NCBI GenBank assembly: GCA_016787725.1
Contig: JAEUTZ010000006.1
Span: 62,001 to 126,000, forward strand
DNA length: 64,000 bases
From: Cyclobacteriaceae bacterium
GTDB taxonomy: Bacteria > Bacteroidota > Bacteroidia > Cytophagales > Cyclobacteriaceae
Reading direction: 5' to 3'
Below the pieces are notes generated by a model. That model was not told where the DNA came from and ran no database searches. It worked only from the letters and a program-made list of their open reading frames with translations. The stretch's first letter is position 1; each line of letters starts with the position of its first letter. Shown here in pieces: positions 10,401 through 19,456 of the stretch. The position numbers were made by a program, and so were the translations under genes.

Positions 10401-10593
10401 CAGACACGTCCGTTACGGTACCCGTTGAGGTACCGCTCACGATCACGTTAACGCCTGGCATTGCCGAACCGCTTTCGTCTCGAACGGTTCCAGTCACTAC
10501 TCTGTCCTGCGCCAGCGCGGTATAAGAACCGGCCATCCACAGGAAGAGAAGCATCACACGCTTCGCTTTGCTGTAAAGTTTTTCCATGGTCAT
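7462..10593 (-). CDS. SusC/RagA family TonB-linked outer-membrane transporter
   Basis: 1043 residues including a Sec signal peptide ending ALAQ (residue 29). Residues about 30-110 form a carboxypeptidase-D-regulatory-like beta-sandwich ([11 protein letters not shown]...PGVNVIV), then a TonB-box-like 'SEIVVTGY' and the plug domain ([22 protein letters not shown]), followed by a 22-strand-type barrel ending in Phe. With SusD it forms the energy-dependent importer for an oligosaccharide or similar substrate. No glycoside hydrolase is adjacent in the window, so the substrate cannot be assigned. It is divergent from a LacI-type regulator, and a CpG-centred palindrome overlaps its predicted -33 element. 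Confidence 0.95.
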   Translation of the reverse strand: [1043 protein letters not shown]

Positions 10594-10734
10594 TTAAATT
10601 GGGTTAATTGTTTAGGGTAAAAAAATAAAATTAGGTTCTCGTAAAGGCTTACAGAACATCCTACGGACTATAAACCGGAAACAAAATAAAAGTTATGAAT
10701 CATTTAAACACCAAAATATACGAAAAATAATTTT

Positions 10735-10756
10735 ACAATCGATTGTGCAATCGATT
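10735..10756. promoter_or_regulatory. LacI-type operator candidate (ACAATCGATTGT plus second AATCGATT)
   Basis: ACAATCGATTGT (10735-10746) is a perfect 12-bp palindrome with the AAnCGnTT core typical of LacI/GalR-family operators. The core AATCGATT is repeated at 10749-10756, 12 bp away. The palindrome covers the predicted -33 element of susC, consistent with repression. Confidence 0.55.
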
Positions 10757-10761
10757 CCGGT

Positions 10762-10779
10762 AACGGTAGCGCGACCGTT
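10762..10779. promoter_or_regulatory. Inverted repeat AACGGT-N6-ACCGTT
   Basis: 6-bp half-sites (10762-10767 and 10774-10779) flank AGCGCG. It lies upstream of the susC promoter. It may be a further regulator site, but its centre differs from the neighbouring LacI-type palindromes. Confidence 0.3.
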
Positions 10780-10825
10780 TGAAGGGGTTCTTATAGTCCT
10801 AACGACCATTAGCGACTCATACTTA

Positions 10826-10861
10826 TGTGTCCGCACACAACACGAAATGTGGGCGCCCACA
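10826..10861. promoter_or_regulatory. Paired TGTGnnCGnnCACA palindromes
   Basis: Two related 14-bp sites: TGTGTCCGCACACA (10826-10839) and the perfect palindrome TGTGGGCGCCCACA (10848-10861). Their centres are 22 bp apart, about two helical turns, so two dimers could sit on the same face. They lie 71-106 bp before the regulator start codon, consistent with autoregulation. Confidence 0.5.
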
Positions 10862-10931
10862 CTTATGTACTATTATTTCGTATCTTAGTTCGTCTACCCC
10901 ATTAACAGGGAGGCGAAAAAACCGTTAATTC

Positions 10932-12014
10932 ATGCCACAAAAGAATATTCGGATTAAGGATATCGCCTTACTGGCAGGCGTTTCGGAAGGCACGGTAGAT
11001 CGGGTATTGCATAAACGGGGAAAAGTATCGAAAGCGGCAGCCGAGAAAGTTAATAAAGTACTTAAAGAGATCAACTATCGTCCCAACCTGTTAGCCAAAA
11101 CTCTTGGGCAAAACCGAACTTACCGAATCGCAACCCTCACTCCCAATCCCGACCTGGATCCATTTTGGAAGCAATCGCAGGATGGAATTGTTGCCGGTGA
11201 AAAGCAACTTGCGCAATTTGGAATTCAGGTTGTCATTGAATCTGCGTTCTACAATCCGGCCATCAAGGAGTCATTTCAGGAGGCGGCTTTAAAAGTTTTC
11301 CACTCGTTCCCCGATGGAGTGCTGATCGCTCCCCTCTTCTACTATGCTTCGCTGCCTTTCTTCAAACGACTAAACGAAGTCAAAATTCCTTACATTTTGT
11401 TCAATACCCGGATTGCCGAAGCCAAACCCCTCACCTTTATTGGCCAGGACCTGATTCAAAGCGGGAGGCTGGCTGCCGACTTACTGCGTGTTGGACAGAC
11501 TTTGCCTGCTGCCTTTGCGGTGCTTCATGTGGATGAAGATTTATCGAACTCTGTTCACTTGCGTGAAAAAGAGAGTGGCTTTCGGGAGCACCTCAAAAAA
11601 AAAGATCCGTTCAGTCAGGTATACTCTTTTGAGTTGAAGAATGCGAATACTGCAGCCTTTCGTAAGGAATTGAATCTTGTGTTGAATATTGACAACCTGC
11701 GTGGTGTGTTCGTCAGCACGTCAAAAGGATATGCTGTAGCTCCCTCTGTAAAAAAAATCAATCCGGAAATTCGGGTAGTGGGATACGATTTGATCAAAGT
11801 AAACCTTGAATGCCTGGAAGCGGGCACCATCGATTTTCTGATCAATCAAAATCCCATGCGTCAGGCGAAACTCGGGATTCAAAGTCTAGCCAACTGCTTG
11901 TTATTCAACAAAACCGTTCCTACACAACATCTTTTTCCGCTTGAAATTATTACTGCCCAAAATGTGGGCTCCTATTTATCCCATCCGGGCAATCAAGCGG
12001 GCATTTTGGTTTGA
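10932..12014 (+). CDS. LacI-family transcriptional regulator
   Basis: 360 residues. Residues 4-52 form a LacI helix-turn-helix with hinge (IKDIALLAGVSEGTVDRVL...NYRPN), followed by a periplasmic-binding-protein-like effector domain (about 60-350; 'DGVLIAPLFY', 'PYILFNTRI', 'VRVVGYDLIK'-type strands). The family binds CpG-centred palindromes and releases or binds DNA on sugar binding. Its position divergent from susC, across several such palindromes, suggests that it controls the susCD operon and itself. The ATG at 10932 is the first good start; no strong Shine-Dalgarno sequence is needed in this phylum. Confidence 0.9.
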   Translation: MPQKNIRIKDIALLAGVSEGTVDRVLHKRGKVSKAAAEKVNKVLKEINYRPNLLAKTLGQNRTYRIATLTPNPDLDPFWKQSQDGIVAGEKQLAQFGIQVVIESAFYNPAIKESFQEAALKVFHSFPDGVLIAPLFYYASLPFFKRLNEVKIPYILFNTRIAEAKPLTFIGQDLIQSGRLAADLLRVGQTLPAAFAVLHVDEDLSNSVHLREKESGFREHLKKKDPFSQVYSFELKNANTAAFRKELNLVLNIDNLRGVFVSTSKGYAVAPSVKKINPEIRVVGYDLIKVNLECLEAGTIDFLINQNPMRQAKLGIQSLANCLLFNKTVPTQHLFPLEIITAQNVGSYLSHPGNQAGILV

Positions 12015-12047
12015 GTTTTAGTCGTAATTTCGCGACTTAAACTTGTT

Positions 12048-13553
12048 ATGAATCTATTTGATCAATACCCGGTATCGCTCACAAATTCTCTTACCGGAAA
12101 CAAAGAAGTATTTCAATCTTTGAACCCCGGGTTTATTGGCATGTATGTATGTGGACCCACCGTCTACAATGATGTACATCTGGGCAATGTGCGCACCTTT
12201 CTCACGTTTGATATTGTTTCCCGGTACTTCCGGTTTCTGGGGTACAAAGTTCGCTACGTTCGTAACATTACTGATGTTGGACATCTGGAAAATGATGCCG
12301 ATGAAGGGGAGGATAAGATCGCCAAGAAAGCCCGTCTTGAGCAACTCGAGCCAATGGAAGTGGTTAAACACTATACCGAAGGGTTTCACGAAGTGATGCG
12401 GCAATTCAACATTCTGCCACCCAGTATTGAACCCAGTGCCACCGGCCACATTGTTGAACAAATTGAAATCACCAAACGGCTTCTTGAAAAAGGGTTCGCA
12501 TATGAATCGAACGGTTCTGTCTACTTCAATGTACGCAAGTACAACCAGGAGCATCATTACGGCATTCTTTCGGGGCGCAATATTGAGGAGTTGATGGAAA
12601 GCGGTCGTGACCTGGACAATCAGGATGAAAAACGGGAGAGGATCGATTTTGCACTTTGGAAAAAGGCTTCCCCATTTCACATCATGCGGTGGCCGTCACC
12701 CTGGGGGGATGGATTTCCGGGATGGCACATTGAGTGTACCGTGATGAGCACCAAATACCTTGGCGAGACCTTTGACATTCACGGGGGTGGAATGGATTTG
12801 AAGTTTCCACACCATGAATGTGAGATTGCTCAAGGCACCGGAGCAACAGGAAAACGTCCAGTAAATTATTGGTTGCACTCCAATATGTTAACCGTGAACG
12901 GGCAGAAAATGAGTAAATCGCTTGGGAATTCCTTTCTTCCCCGAGAACTATTTTCAGGAACTCACCCCCTGCTTGAAAAGGGTTATGGCCCCATGGCCGT
13001 GCGTTTCTTCATGTTGCAATCGCACTACTCCAGCACGCTCGATTTCTCGAATGAAGCATTACAAGCCGCGGAAAAAGGATACAAAAAGCTGATGAATGCT
13101 TTTAACCTGATTAAGAAAATGGAATCCGTGCCTGCCGGAAAGCCAATGTCAGAACTCAATGCTGAATTTAAGCGATTAAGCGAAGCGTGTTACCTCACCA
13201 TGAGCGATGATTTCAATACAGCAAAAACATTGGCCGTGCTTTTCGAGATGTCGGCCCGGATCAATGATCTTAAGTCCGGAAACATTAACCTTGCAGAAAT
13301 TGATCAGCCTGTATTTGATTCCTTCAAACAAACCTATATCGGATTTATTGAACAAGTCCTGGGCTTGCAGGAAGAAAAAGAAGAGAACGATGAAGTGCTG
13401 AGGGGAACCCTGGATTTGTTAATCACTTTAAGAAAAAAAGCACGCACCGATAAGAACTTTGCGTTGTCCGATAAAATTCGGGACGACTTAAAGAAAATCG
13501 GGATTCAGATTAACGATGGCAAAGACGGTGAAATGACCTATTCGATTGAATAG
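12048..13553 (+). CDS. cysS: Cysteinyl-tRNA synthetase
   Basis: 501 residues, close to the usual length. Class I signature HLGN at 44-47 and KMSKS at 287-291. Zinc ligands typical of CysRS are present: Cys35 (in CGPTVYN), Cys230 (WHIEC), His255 and Glu259. It charges tRNA-Cys with cysteine in the cytoplasm. It follows the LacI-type gene by 33 bp; a TAATTTCG at 12025-12032 is a one-mismatch -7 box that could drive it separately. Its stop codon is immediately adjacent to that of the convergent propeller gene. Confidence 0.98.
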   Translation: MNLFDQYPVSLTNSLTGNKEVFQSLNPGFIGMYVCGPTVYNDVHLGNVRTFLTFDIVSRYFRFLGYKVRYVRNITDVGHLENDADEGEDKIAKKARLEQLEPMEVVKHYTEGFHEVMRQFNILPPSIEPSATGHIVEQIEITKRLLEKGFAYESNGSVYFNVRKYNQEHHYGILSGRNIEELMESGRDLDNQDEKRERIDFALWKKASPFHIMRWPSPWGDGFPGWHIECTVMSTKYLGETFDIHGGGMDLKFPHHECEIAQGTGATGKRPVNYWLHSNMLTVNGQKMSKSLGNSFLPRELFSGTHPLLEKGYGPMAVRFFMLQSHYSSTLDFSNEALQAAEKGYKKLMNAFNLIKKMESVPAGKPMSELNAEFKRLSEACYLTMSDDFNTAKTLAVLFEMSARINDLKSGNINLAEIDQPVFDSFKQTYIGFIEQVLGLQEEKEENDEVLRGTLDLLITLRKKARTDKNFALSDKIRDDLKKIGIQINDGKDGEMTYSIE

Positions 13554-15080
13554 TTATTTCTTTGCCGCTTTCTCCGAATTGCTGACAAAAGCAATCGACT
13601 TGCTATCGGGAGACCAGGACGGAACGTTTATAGTGCCCTGCCCTCCATACAAATAAGCAATCACTTGTGGCGGACCACCCTGAGCGGGCATCAACCGCAA
13701 CATTACCCGCTTGTAGGAAGGATGATCGTTAGGGTTAATGGTTGTTGGAAACGAAATGAATGCGATCCATTTGCCATCAGGGGAAAGGTGGGGAAACCAA
13801 TCGTTGTACTCATCAAATGTGATTTGCTCCTTTGCAGAACCATCCGGTTTCATGCGCCACAGTTGCATTGTTCCGCTTTGGCTGGAGTTATAATAAATAT
13901 ACTTACCGTCCGGAGAATATTCGCACCCATCCACGTGATAGCCATCATTAGCGGTGAGCTTGATTTCTGCACCCCCCTTCACGCTGATTTTGTAGATATC
14001 ATAGTAGGTGCCATCCCGCTGCCCTACAAAAACCACTTCTTTACCGGAAGGTGACCAACCGTGCAGATACGAGGGCGTTTTCTCGGTAACCAGCGTAGGC
14101 TCTCCCCCACTAAGGGGCAATACATAAACCGTGGATCCGCCCCCTGGCAGCCCCTCACGATGATGACTGATCGCCAGCATCTTGCCATCAAAGGAAATAA
14201 CATGGTCATTATTATTGCGATTTGCTATTCCGGTATTCAGTTTTTCTTTTGTTCCATTGGCGATTGACACCTTGAATAATGAACCCTCCTCATTGATCAG
14301 TAATTCTTTACCGTTTGGCATCCAATTCGGAGCTTCAAATCGCCCGGTGGATTCCAGAATTATCTTTCTTTTCCCATCCAATACATTCATTACCTCCAGG
14401 CGGCTACCTAAGAAGCCTTGATTGTACGGATTATAAGTTTCCGCAACCGGTTTATCGATTCGTACATTCCAGACGATCGCTTCTTCGGTTACATTTTCAT
14501 TATGTGCCGAAATAAACAATCCTAACAATAGAGAATCCGGCAAGGTTTTCAGAGATAGTCGACCTACTTCCTGCAAGGGCTCTCCCACCTGAGCAACCCG
14601 CATAATGTATGTTCCGCCCAGCCGTTCCAATTGAATGATCTGGACATGTTTTTTCGAAAATCGGATTTCATCTTCCGGATCGCGCATGTGGGCTCCCTTT
14701 AAATGCCGCCATTGCATGGCCGTAAGTCCATCGCCATGCAGGGTAGCACTCATGTGCGGTGCGTCTTCCTCCAGCGATCCTCGCACCATCCAACCGATCT
14801 TCCGGTGCGGATCCGTACCCTTTCCTAAAAATTGAAAATTGGCTGTTGCAATGAAATCTCCAGAAAGTTTTTTATGAGTGTAGTGAAATTCATCGCGGCC
14901 AAACCAGATATTATAGCCACTCCCTGTAAGGTGATACTCTTGCGTGGTGGTATTAAACGTTGTGTTGCCCGGATTCTTCGGCTTTCCAATATCAGTATGT
15001 CCATCAAAAATGCCCACCAGTTGACCGATTGCGGGAAATGAACAGAAAACAGAAAAAATAAAGAGCAGTAATATTCTCAT
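13554..15080 (-). CDS. TolB-like PD40 beta-propeller protein with N-terminal DUF1349-like domain
   Basis: 508 residues from the start that gives a clean signal peptide (MRILLLFIFSVF...AIGQ); an in-frame ATG at 15116 would add 12 residues. Residues about 20-190 resemble the DUF1349/concanavalin-like fold (GYNIWFGRDEFHYTHKKLSGDFI ... GWMVRGS). From about 210 there are WD40-like PD40 repeats (WMPNGKELLI, WSPSGKEVVFVG, YSPDGKYIYYNS, LSPDGKWIAFIS, WSPDSKSIAFVS) forming a TolB-type propeller. Such proteins are often called 'TolB' or 'biopolymer transporter' by homology only; the real role is unknown, probably periplasmic binding. Confidence 0.85.
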   Translation of the reverse strand: MRILLLFIFSVFCSFPAIGQLVGIFDGHTDIGKPKNPGNTTFNTTTQEYHLTGSGYNIWFGRDEFHYTHKKLSGDFIATANFQFLGKGTDPHRKIGWMVRGSLEEDAPHMSATLHGDGLTAMQWRHLKGAHMRDPEDEIRFSKKHVQIIQLERLGGTYIMRVAQVGEPLQEVGRLSLKTLPDSLLLGLFISAHNENVTEEAIVWNVRIDKPVAETYNPYNQGFLGSRLEVMNVLDGKRKIILESTGRFEAPNWMPNGKELLINEEGSLFKVSIANGTKEKLNTGIANRNNNDHVISFDGKMLAISHHREGLPGGGSTVYVLPLSGGEPTLVTEKTPSYLHGWSPSGKEVVFVGQRDGTYYDIYKISVKGGAEIKLTANDGYHVDGCEYSPDGKYIYYNSSQSGTMQLWRMKPDGSAKEQITFDEYNDWFPHLSPDGKWIAFISFPTTINPNDHPSYKRVMLRLMPAQGGPPQVIAYLYGGQGTINVPSWSPDSKSIAFVSNSEKAAKK

Positions 15081-15173
15081 AACCGGTGATTTAAGTCTTG
15101 CGGAAATCCTTTTCAATATTAAATAAATAGTAAGAACTATTTTCGTCAGCTACCGGTTAAATCAAAGATTGCC

Positions 15174-15455
15174 ATGATCCTGAAGAAAATTTTCATCTTC
15201 CCCATCCGTATCTATCAAGCCACCCTTTCTCCTTTATTGGGGGCCCACTGCCGGCACGCTCCTTCCTGTTCGCAGTATACCATTGAGGCCATTCAGGAAT
15301 GGGGGGTTGTTAAAGGAATTTGGTTAGGTGCAAAAAGAATTTCTCGCTGCCATCCATGGGGCACCAGCGGGTATGACCCTGTACCATCCCGGCATGATCA
15401 ACGTAAAACCGAAATTCAAGAAGCTAAAATAACCGACCACAAAACTCAGCTTTGA
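15174..15455 (+). CDS. yidD: YidD membrane protein insertion efficiency factor
   Basis: 93 residues. Family core is clear: an N-terminal amphipathic segment [16 protein letters not shown], then the Cys motif [15 protein letters not shown] and '[13 protein letters not shown]'. YidD assists insertion of inner-membrane proteins with YidC. In many bacteria it sits by rnpA/yidC; here it stands alone, upstream of the GMC gene by 46 bp. The start ATG at 15174 follows the 57-bp divergent spacer shared with the propeller gene. Confidence 0.93.
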   Translation: MILKKIFIFPIRIYQATLSPLLGAHCRHAPSCSQYTIEAIQEWGVVKGIWLGAKRISRCHPWGTSGYDPVPSRHDQRKTEIQEAKITDHKTQL

Positions 15456-15501
15456 ATTTTAAATCCTTTGGCCCATCTTACTTTTTCTTAGAAGGAAAAG
15501 T

Positions 15502-17238
15502 ATGCCTGACTTCCAGATTAAAAAGACTCCCAAAGATTACGATGTATGCATTGTTGGTTCCGGTGCCGGAGGTGGCATGGCAGCCTATGTACTTGCCAAT
15601 GCAGGTGTAAAAGTTGTCTTGCTGGAAGCTGGTCCGCTTTATGATCCCGCTAAAAATGTAACGCAGCTAAAATGGCCATGGGAGTCGCCCCGCAGAGGTG
15701 CAAGCACACCGTACCGGCATTTTGGAGACTTCGATGCAGCCTATGGCGGTTGGGAGTTGGAGGGCGAGCCGTATACCCGTAAGAATGGAACCCAGTTCGA
15801 TTGGTTTCGTTCGCGCATGGTAGGCGGAAGAACCAATCACTGGGGCCGGATTTCGCTTCGCTTCGGACCAAACGATTTTAAACGCAAAAGCATCGATGGC
15901 CTTGGTGACGATTGGCCCATCGGCTATGAAGATGTATCTCCCTACTACGATAAGATTGATCAGTTAATTGGTATCTTCGGTTCGAAAGAAGGTATTTATA
16001 ATGAGCCTGATGGCATATTCCTTCCACCCCCCAAGCCCCGGCTACACGAACTCTACATTCAGCAAGCCGGAAAGCAATTAAACATTCCGGTCATTCCATC
16101 CCGCTTATCAATACTTACAAAACCTATTAATAAAGACCGCGGTGCCTGCTTTTATTGCGCACAGTGTAACCGTGGTTGCACGGTGTATGGTGATTTCTCA
16201 TCGTCATCCGTGCTGGTTAAGCCAGCTTTAAATACGGGCAACGTAGATGTAATCCCAAACGCGATGGCCCGCGAAGTTATAACCAACGCTGAAGGAATTG
16301 CAACGGGAGTTTCATTCGTCAATAAGGATGATAAACAAGAATACACCGTTAATGCTAAAGTAGTGGTACTGGCTGCCAGTGCCTGCGAATCAGCACGGTT
16401 GTTGTTAAATTCAAAATCATCGCACAGTCCTAATGGTCTTGCGAACTCCAGTGGAGTGGTTGGTAAATACCTTCACGATAGCACAGGAACTGATATGGGT
16501 GGCATATTGCCACACCTGGTAGGTCGCAAGCGGTATAATGAGGATGGGGTTGGAGGTATGCATGTTTATTCGCCCTGGTGGCTTGACAATAAAAAACTGG
16601 AATTCCCACGTGGCTATCACATCGAATATTATGGCGGTATGGGAATGCCGGGATATGGATTTGGTTTTGGAATGCAGGGAACCAATAGTCAGTATGCCGG
16701 CCGCGATGGTCAGAAGCGGGGTGGTGGTTATGGTGCCGCCCTTAAGGATGATTACCGTTATTTCTATGGGGCCACCTTTGGTATGTCGGGGCGTGGTGAA
16801 GCCATTGCCCGGGAAGATAATTATTGTGAGATCGACCCTACCGTGGTGGATAAGTTTGGAATTCCAGTCCTTCGTTTTCATTATCAATGGAGTGATTATG
16901 AAATCAAGCAGGCCAAACACATGAAAGAAACGTTTGCCGAAATCATTGATACCATGGGCGGTGTGGTTACCTGGGGCAAAAGTACGGCTGAAGAAAACTA
17001 TGGGTTAGCCGCCCCGGGTCGAATTATTCATGAAGTTGGAACCACCCGCATGGGCAATGACCCTAAGAAGTCGGTGGTAAATAAAAACAACCAGGCACAC
17101 GATTGTAAAAATTTGTTTGTGGTGGATGGCGGACCGTTTGTTTCACAAGCGGACAAAAATCCAACCTGGACAATCTTGGCATTATCGATGCGGGCAAGTG
17201 AATATATTATTGATGAACTAAAAAAGCAGAATATTTAA
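15502..17238 (+). CDS. GMC family FAD-dependent oxidoreductase, large subunit with four-Cys motif
   Basis: 578 residues. FAD-binding GSGAGGG at 19-25 and the ADP-ribose end LLEAG at 40-44. 'NHWGR' near 112 and the C-terminal 'HEVGTTRMG ... NLFVVDGG ... NPTWTILAL' are GMC active-site and FAD motifs. Cys216, 219, 222 and 226 form Cx2Cx2Cx3C, which suggests an iron-sulphur cluster as in FAD-dependent glucose and fructose dehydrogenase large subunits. There is no signal peptide; export may occur by hitchhiking on the Tat-tagged small subunit encoded next. Likely a periplasmic sugar or glucoside dehydrogenase; no cytochrome subunit is nearby. Substrate is inferred only. Confidence 0.9.
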   Translation: MPDFQIKKTPKDYDVCIVGSGAGGGMAAYVLANAGVKVVLLEAGPLYDPAKNVTQLKWPWESPRRGASTPYRHFGDFDAAYGGWELEGEPYTRKNGTQFDWFRSRMVGGRTNHWGRISLRFGPNDFKRKSIDGLGDDWPIGYEDVSPYYDKIDQLIGIFGSKEGIYNEPDGIFLPPPKPRLHELYIQQAGKQLNIPVIPSRLSILTKPINKDRGACFYCAQCNRGCTVYGDFSSSSVLVKPALNTGNVDVIPNAMAREVITNAEGIATGVSFVNKDDKQEYTVNAKVVVLAASACESARLLLNSKSSHSPNGLANSSGVVGKYLHDSTGTDMGGILPHLVGRKRYNEDGVGGMHVYSPWWLDNKKLEFPRGYHIEYYGGMGMPGYGFGFGMQGTNSQYAGRDGQKRGGGYGAALKDDYRYFYGATFGMSGRGEAIAREDNYCEIDPTVVDKFGIPVLRFHYQWSDYEIKQAKHMKETFAEIIDTMGGVVTWGKSTAEENYGLAAPGRIIHEVGTTRMGNDPKKSVVNKNNQAHDCKNLFVVDGGPFVSQADKNPTWTILALSMRASEYIIDELKKQNI

Positions 17239-17308
17239 TTGATTGCTGTTTGTTCGCTATCAAAAGGCCAAGCCTTCCAACAAGCAACAATTAAAAACAA
17301 AAAAAGAC

Positions 17309-17959
17309 ATGGATAGGAGAAAGTACTTAAAGACACTCGCAGTTGGATCGTTAGGTGCAACAACCTTATTGAATCAGTCGTGCGAAACACCGAAAGATAA
17401 ACCAACCGTTCCAACTTTTACCATCGATCGAACTCCTGCTGAATTAGTGCGGGAGGAAAAGTTGCTCAGCGAAACATTCTTCGATGATCACGAAATGAAA
17501 ACCATTCGCATTCTGGTAGATATCATCATTCCAAAAGACGATGTGTCCGGATCCGCCAGCGATGCCAAGGTTCCTGAGTTCATCGAATTTATTGTCAAGG
17601 ACATGCCGCGCCACCAAACACCGCTACGGGGTGGTTTAAAATGGTTGGACGTGCAGTGTATGAAGCGGTTTAATGCCGACTTTGCTTCCTGCACGGATGC
17701 TCAACAAATTGAAGTCATTGATGAAATTGCTTTCCCGCAAAAAGCAAAGCCGGAAATGCAACAAGGGGTTGCCTTCTTCAATCTGCTGCGCGATCTGACT
17801 GCCTGTGGATTTTTTACAAGCGAAATTGGAATCAACGACCTGGGCTATCAGGGCAACCGTCCTAATCAATGGGATGGAGTTCCTCAAGAGGTACTCGACC
17901 AGTATGGACTTAAGTATGATGAACGTACCTTAACGGAAAGCGTCAAATTCGATTCGTAA
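17309..17959 (+). CDS. Gluconate 2-dehydrogenase subunit 3 family (GMC small subunit)
   Basis: 216 residues. The start is chosen at the ATG giving MDRRKYLKTLAVGSLG with twin arginines at 3-4 and a lipobox-like Cys25 (LNQSC), so a Tat-exported lipoprotein is likely. The rest matches the small (gamma) subunit family that accompanies GMC dehydrogenases: 'LVDIIIPKDDVSGSASDAKVPEFI' and 'GFFTSEIGINDLGYQGN'. The large subunit lies 70 bp upstream. Function: folding, stability and export of the catalytic subunit. Confidence 0.9.
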   Translation: MDRRKYLKTLAVGSLGATTLLNQSCETPKDKPTVPTFTIDRTPAELVREEKLLSETFFDDHEMKTIRILVDIIIPKDDVSGSASDAKVPEFIEFIVKDMPRHQTPLRGGLKWLDVQCMKRFNADFASCTDAQQIEVIDEIAFPQKAKPEMQQGVAFFNLLRDLTACGFFTSEIGINDLGYQGNRPNQWDGVPQEVLDQYGLKYDERTLTESVKFDS

Positions 17960-18001
17960 TCAACAATTGTTAGACAACACTAATACTGAAATCAATTTCT
18001 T

Positions 18002-19432
18002 ATGACTACACGAAGATCATTTATCAAAACCGCAGGCCTGGCGGCAGCCGCTGTTTCAATAGTTCCTCGTCATGTGTTGGGCAAAGGCTATATCGCTCCC
18101 AGTGACAAATTATACATTGCCGGTATTGGTGTAGGTGGCAAAGGCGAAAGCGACCTCGCCAGCATCACGAAAAATCCGAAAGCAACAGTATCTATTTTAT
18201 GCGATGTGGATGATCGCAGAGCAGCCACTTCCGTGAAGCGTTTCCCCGAAGCCAAGTATTACAAAGATTACCGGAAAATGATTGAAGCGGAGTATAAAAA
18301 TATCGATGCGGTAACCGTTTCTACCCCCGACCACATGCATGCCGTGCAAGCCATGGCGGCCATGAAACTTGGAAAACATGTTTATGTTCAAAAGCCGCTG
18401 ACCCACGACATTTATGAAGCCCGCATGCTAACGGAGGCAGCCAAGAAGTATAAGGTCGTTACTCAAATGGGGAACCAGGGTGCTTCCGGTGATGGTGTGC
18501 GACAAATGCGCGATTGGTATGATGCTGGTATTATTGGAGATGTTCATACCGTTTACTGCTGGACCAACCGACCTGTTTGGCCTCAAGGAATTCCGTGGTC
18601 GGATAAAAAAGCAGAAGTACCAAAGGAACTGGATTGGGACCTTTGGTTAGGAACGGCCCCGAGCAAAGATTATGTTGAAAAACTCGTACCCTTCAACTGG
18701 CGCGGCTGGTGGGATTATGGTACCGGTGCCCTGGGCGACATGGCTTGTCATATTATCGAGCCCGCATTCCGTACCTTGGGATTAGGCTATCCTTCTGAAG
18801 TAGAATGCAGCGTAGGCAGTGTTTATGTTGATGAATTCAGGCGCGGCTACTTCCCGGAAAGTTGCCCCCCCTCCTCTCACATTACCCTTAAATTCCCCGG
18901 AAAGAATGGAAAGCCCGATATCAAATTCCATTGGATGGATGGCGGCATTCAACCGGAAAGGCCGGACGAATTAGGACCCAATGAAGTTTTTGGCGATGGT
19001 GGAAATGGAGTCTACATGATTGGCACGAAAGGCAAAATGATGTGTGGTACCTATGGCATCAATCCTCAACTGTTGCCCACCACAAAAACGAAAGAAGTTT
19101 CGGTACCTCAGAAATACAAGCGCGTGGAAGGCGGCTCAGAACCTGGTCACTACGTTCAGTGGGTAGATGCCTGTATTGCGGGGTATGGAAAAATGGAATT
19201 AAGTTCTGATTTTGAAATTGCAGGGCCATTAACCGAAAGTATTCTCATGGGCAACCTGGCGTTGCGTAGTTTTGACATCCGCAAACCAAGACCCAACGGC
19301 AGACCCGATCAATTTGACTATCCGGGAAGGTACATCAAGCTGCTGTGGGATGGGCCCAACATGAAGATCACCAACTTTGATGATGCCAATCAATTTGTAA
19401 AACGAACTTACCGCGAAGGCTATAGTCTGTAA
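18002..19432 (+). CDS. Gfo/Idh/MocA family oxidoreductase, Tat-exported (paralogue 1)
   Basis: 476 residues. Tat signal TTRRSFIKTAGLAAAAVSIVP, then Rossmann motif 'IAGIGVGGKGESD', and 'GKHVYVQKPLTHDIYEAR' where the usual EKP is QKP. C-terminal part includes a long substrate domain with 'NWRGWWDYGTGALGDMACHI'. These exported members are common in Bacteroidota and are thought to act on sugar derivatives, some via a tightly bound NAD and 3-keto intermediates. Located 42 bp after the GMC small subunit and 24 bp before a close paralogue, so one operon is likely. Confidence 0.93.
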   Translation: MTTRRSFIKTAGLAAAAVSIVPRHVLGKGYIAPSDKLYIAGIGVGGKGESDLASITKNPKATVSILCDVDDRRAATSVKRFPEAKYYKDYRKMIEAEYKNIDAVTVSTPDHMHAVQAMAAMKLGKHVYVQKPLTHDIYEARMLTEAAKKYKVVTQMGNQGASGDGVRQMRDWYDAGIIGDVHTVYCWTNRPVWPQGIPWSDKKAEVPKELDWDLWLGTAPSKDYVEKLVPFNWRGWWDYGTGALGDMACHIIEPAFRTLGLGYPSEVECSVGSVYVDEFRRGYFPESCPPSSHITLKFPGKNGKPDIKFHWMDGGIQPERPDELGPNEVFGDGGNGVYMIGTKGKMMCGTYGINPQLLPTTKTKEVSVPQKYKRVEGGSEPGHYVQWVDACIAGYGKMELSSDFEIAGPLTESILMGNLALRSFDIRKPRPNGRPDQFDYPGRYIKLLWDGPNMKITNFDDANQFVKRTYREGYSL

Positions 19433-19456
19433 TATTTTAAATTTTATTATCCTGAA

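Larger units (their letters stand above)
10594..10931. other. Divergent regulatory region between susC and the LacI-type regulator
   Basis: 338 bp with no plausible gene. It holds at least four CpG-centred inverted repeats and a candidate susC promoter: -33 ATTG at 10739-10736 and -7 TATTTTGG at 10718-10711 on the minus strand, spacer 17 bp, one mismatch to TAnnTTTG. Predicted susC leader is about 110 nt. Direct repeats ACTTATGT occur at 10821-10828 and 10861-10868. Confidence 0.7.

Noticed and set aside
12054-12680. Long minus-strand ORF inside cysS
   Set aside because: Fully overlaps a well-supported tRNA synthetase gene; low-complexity composition, no recognisable domain.
16417-16924. Overlapping ORFs on both strands inside the GMC gene
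   Set aside because: Shadow frames of a gene with clear FAD motifs throughout.
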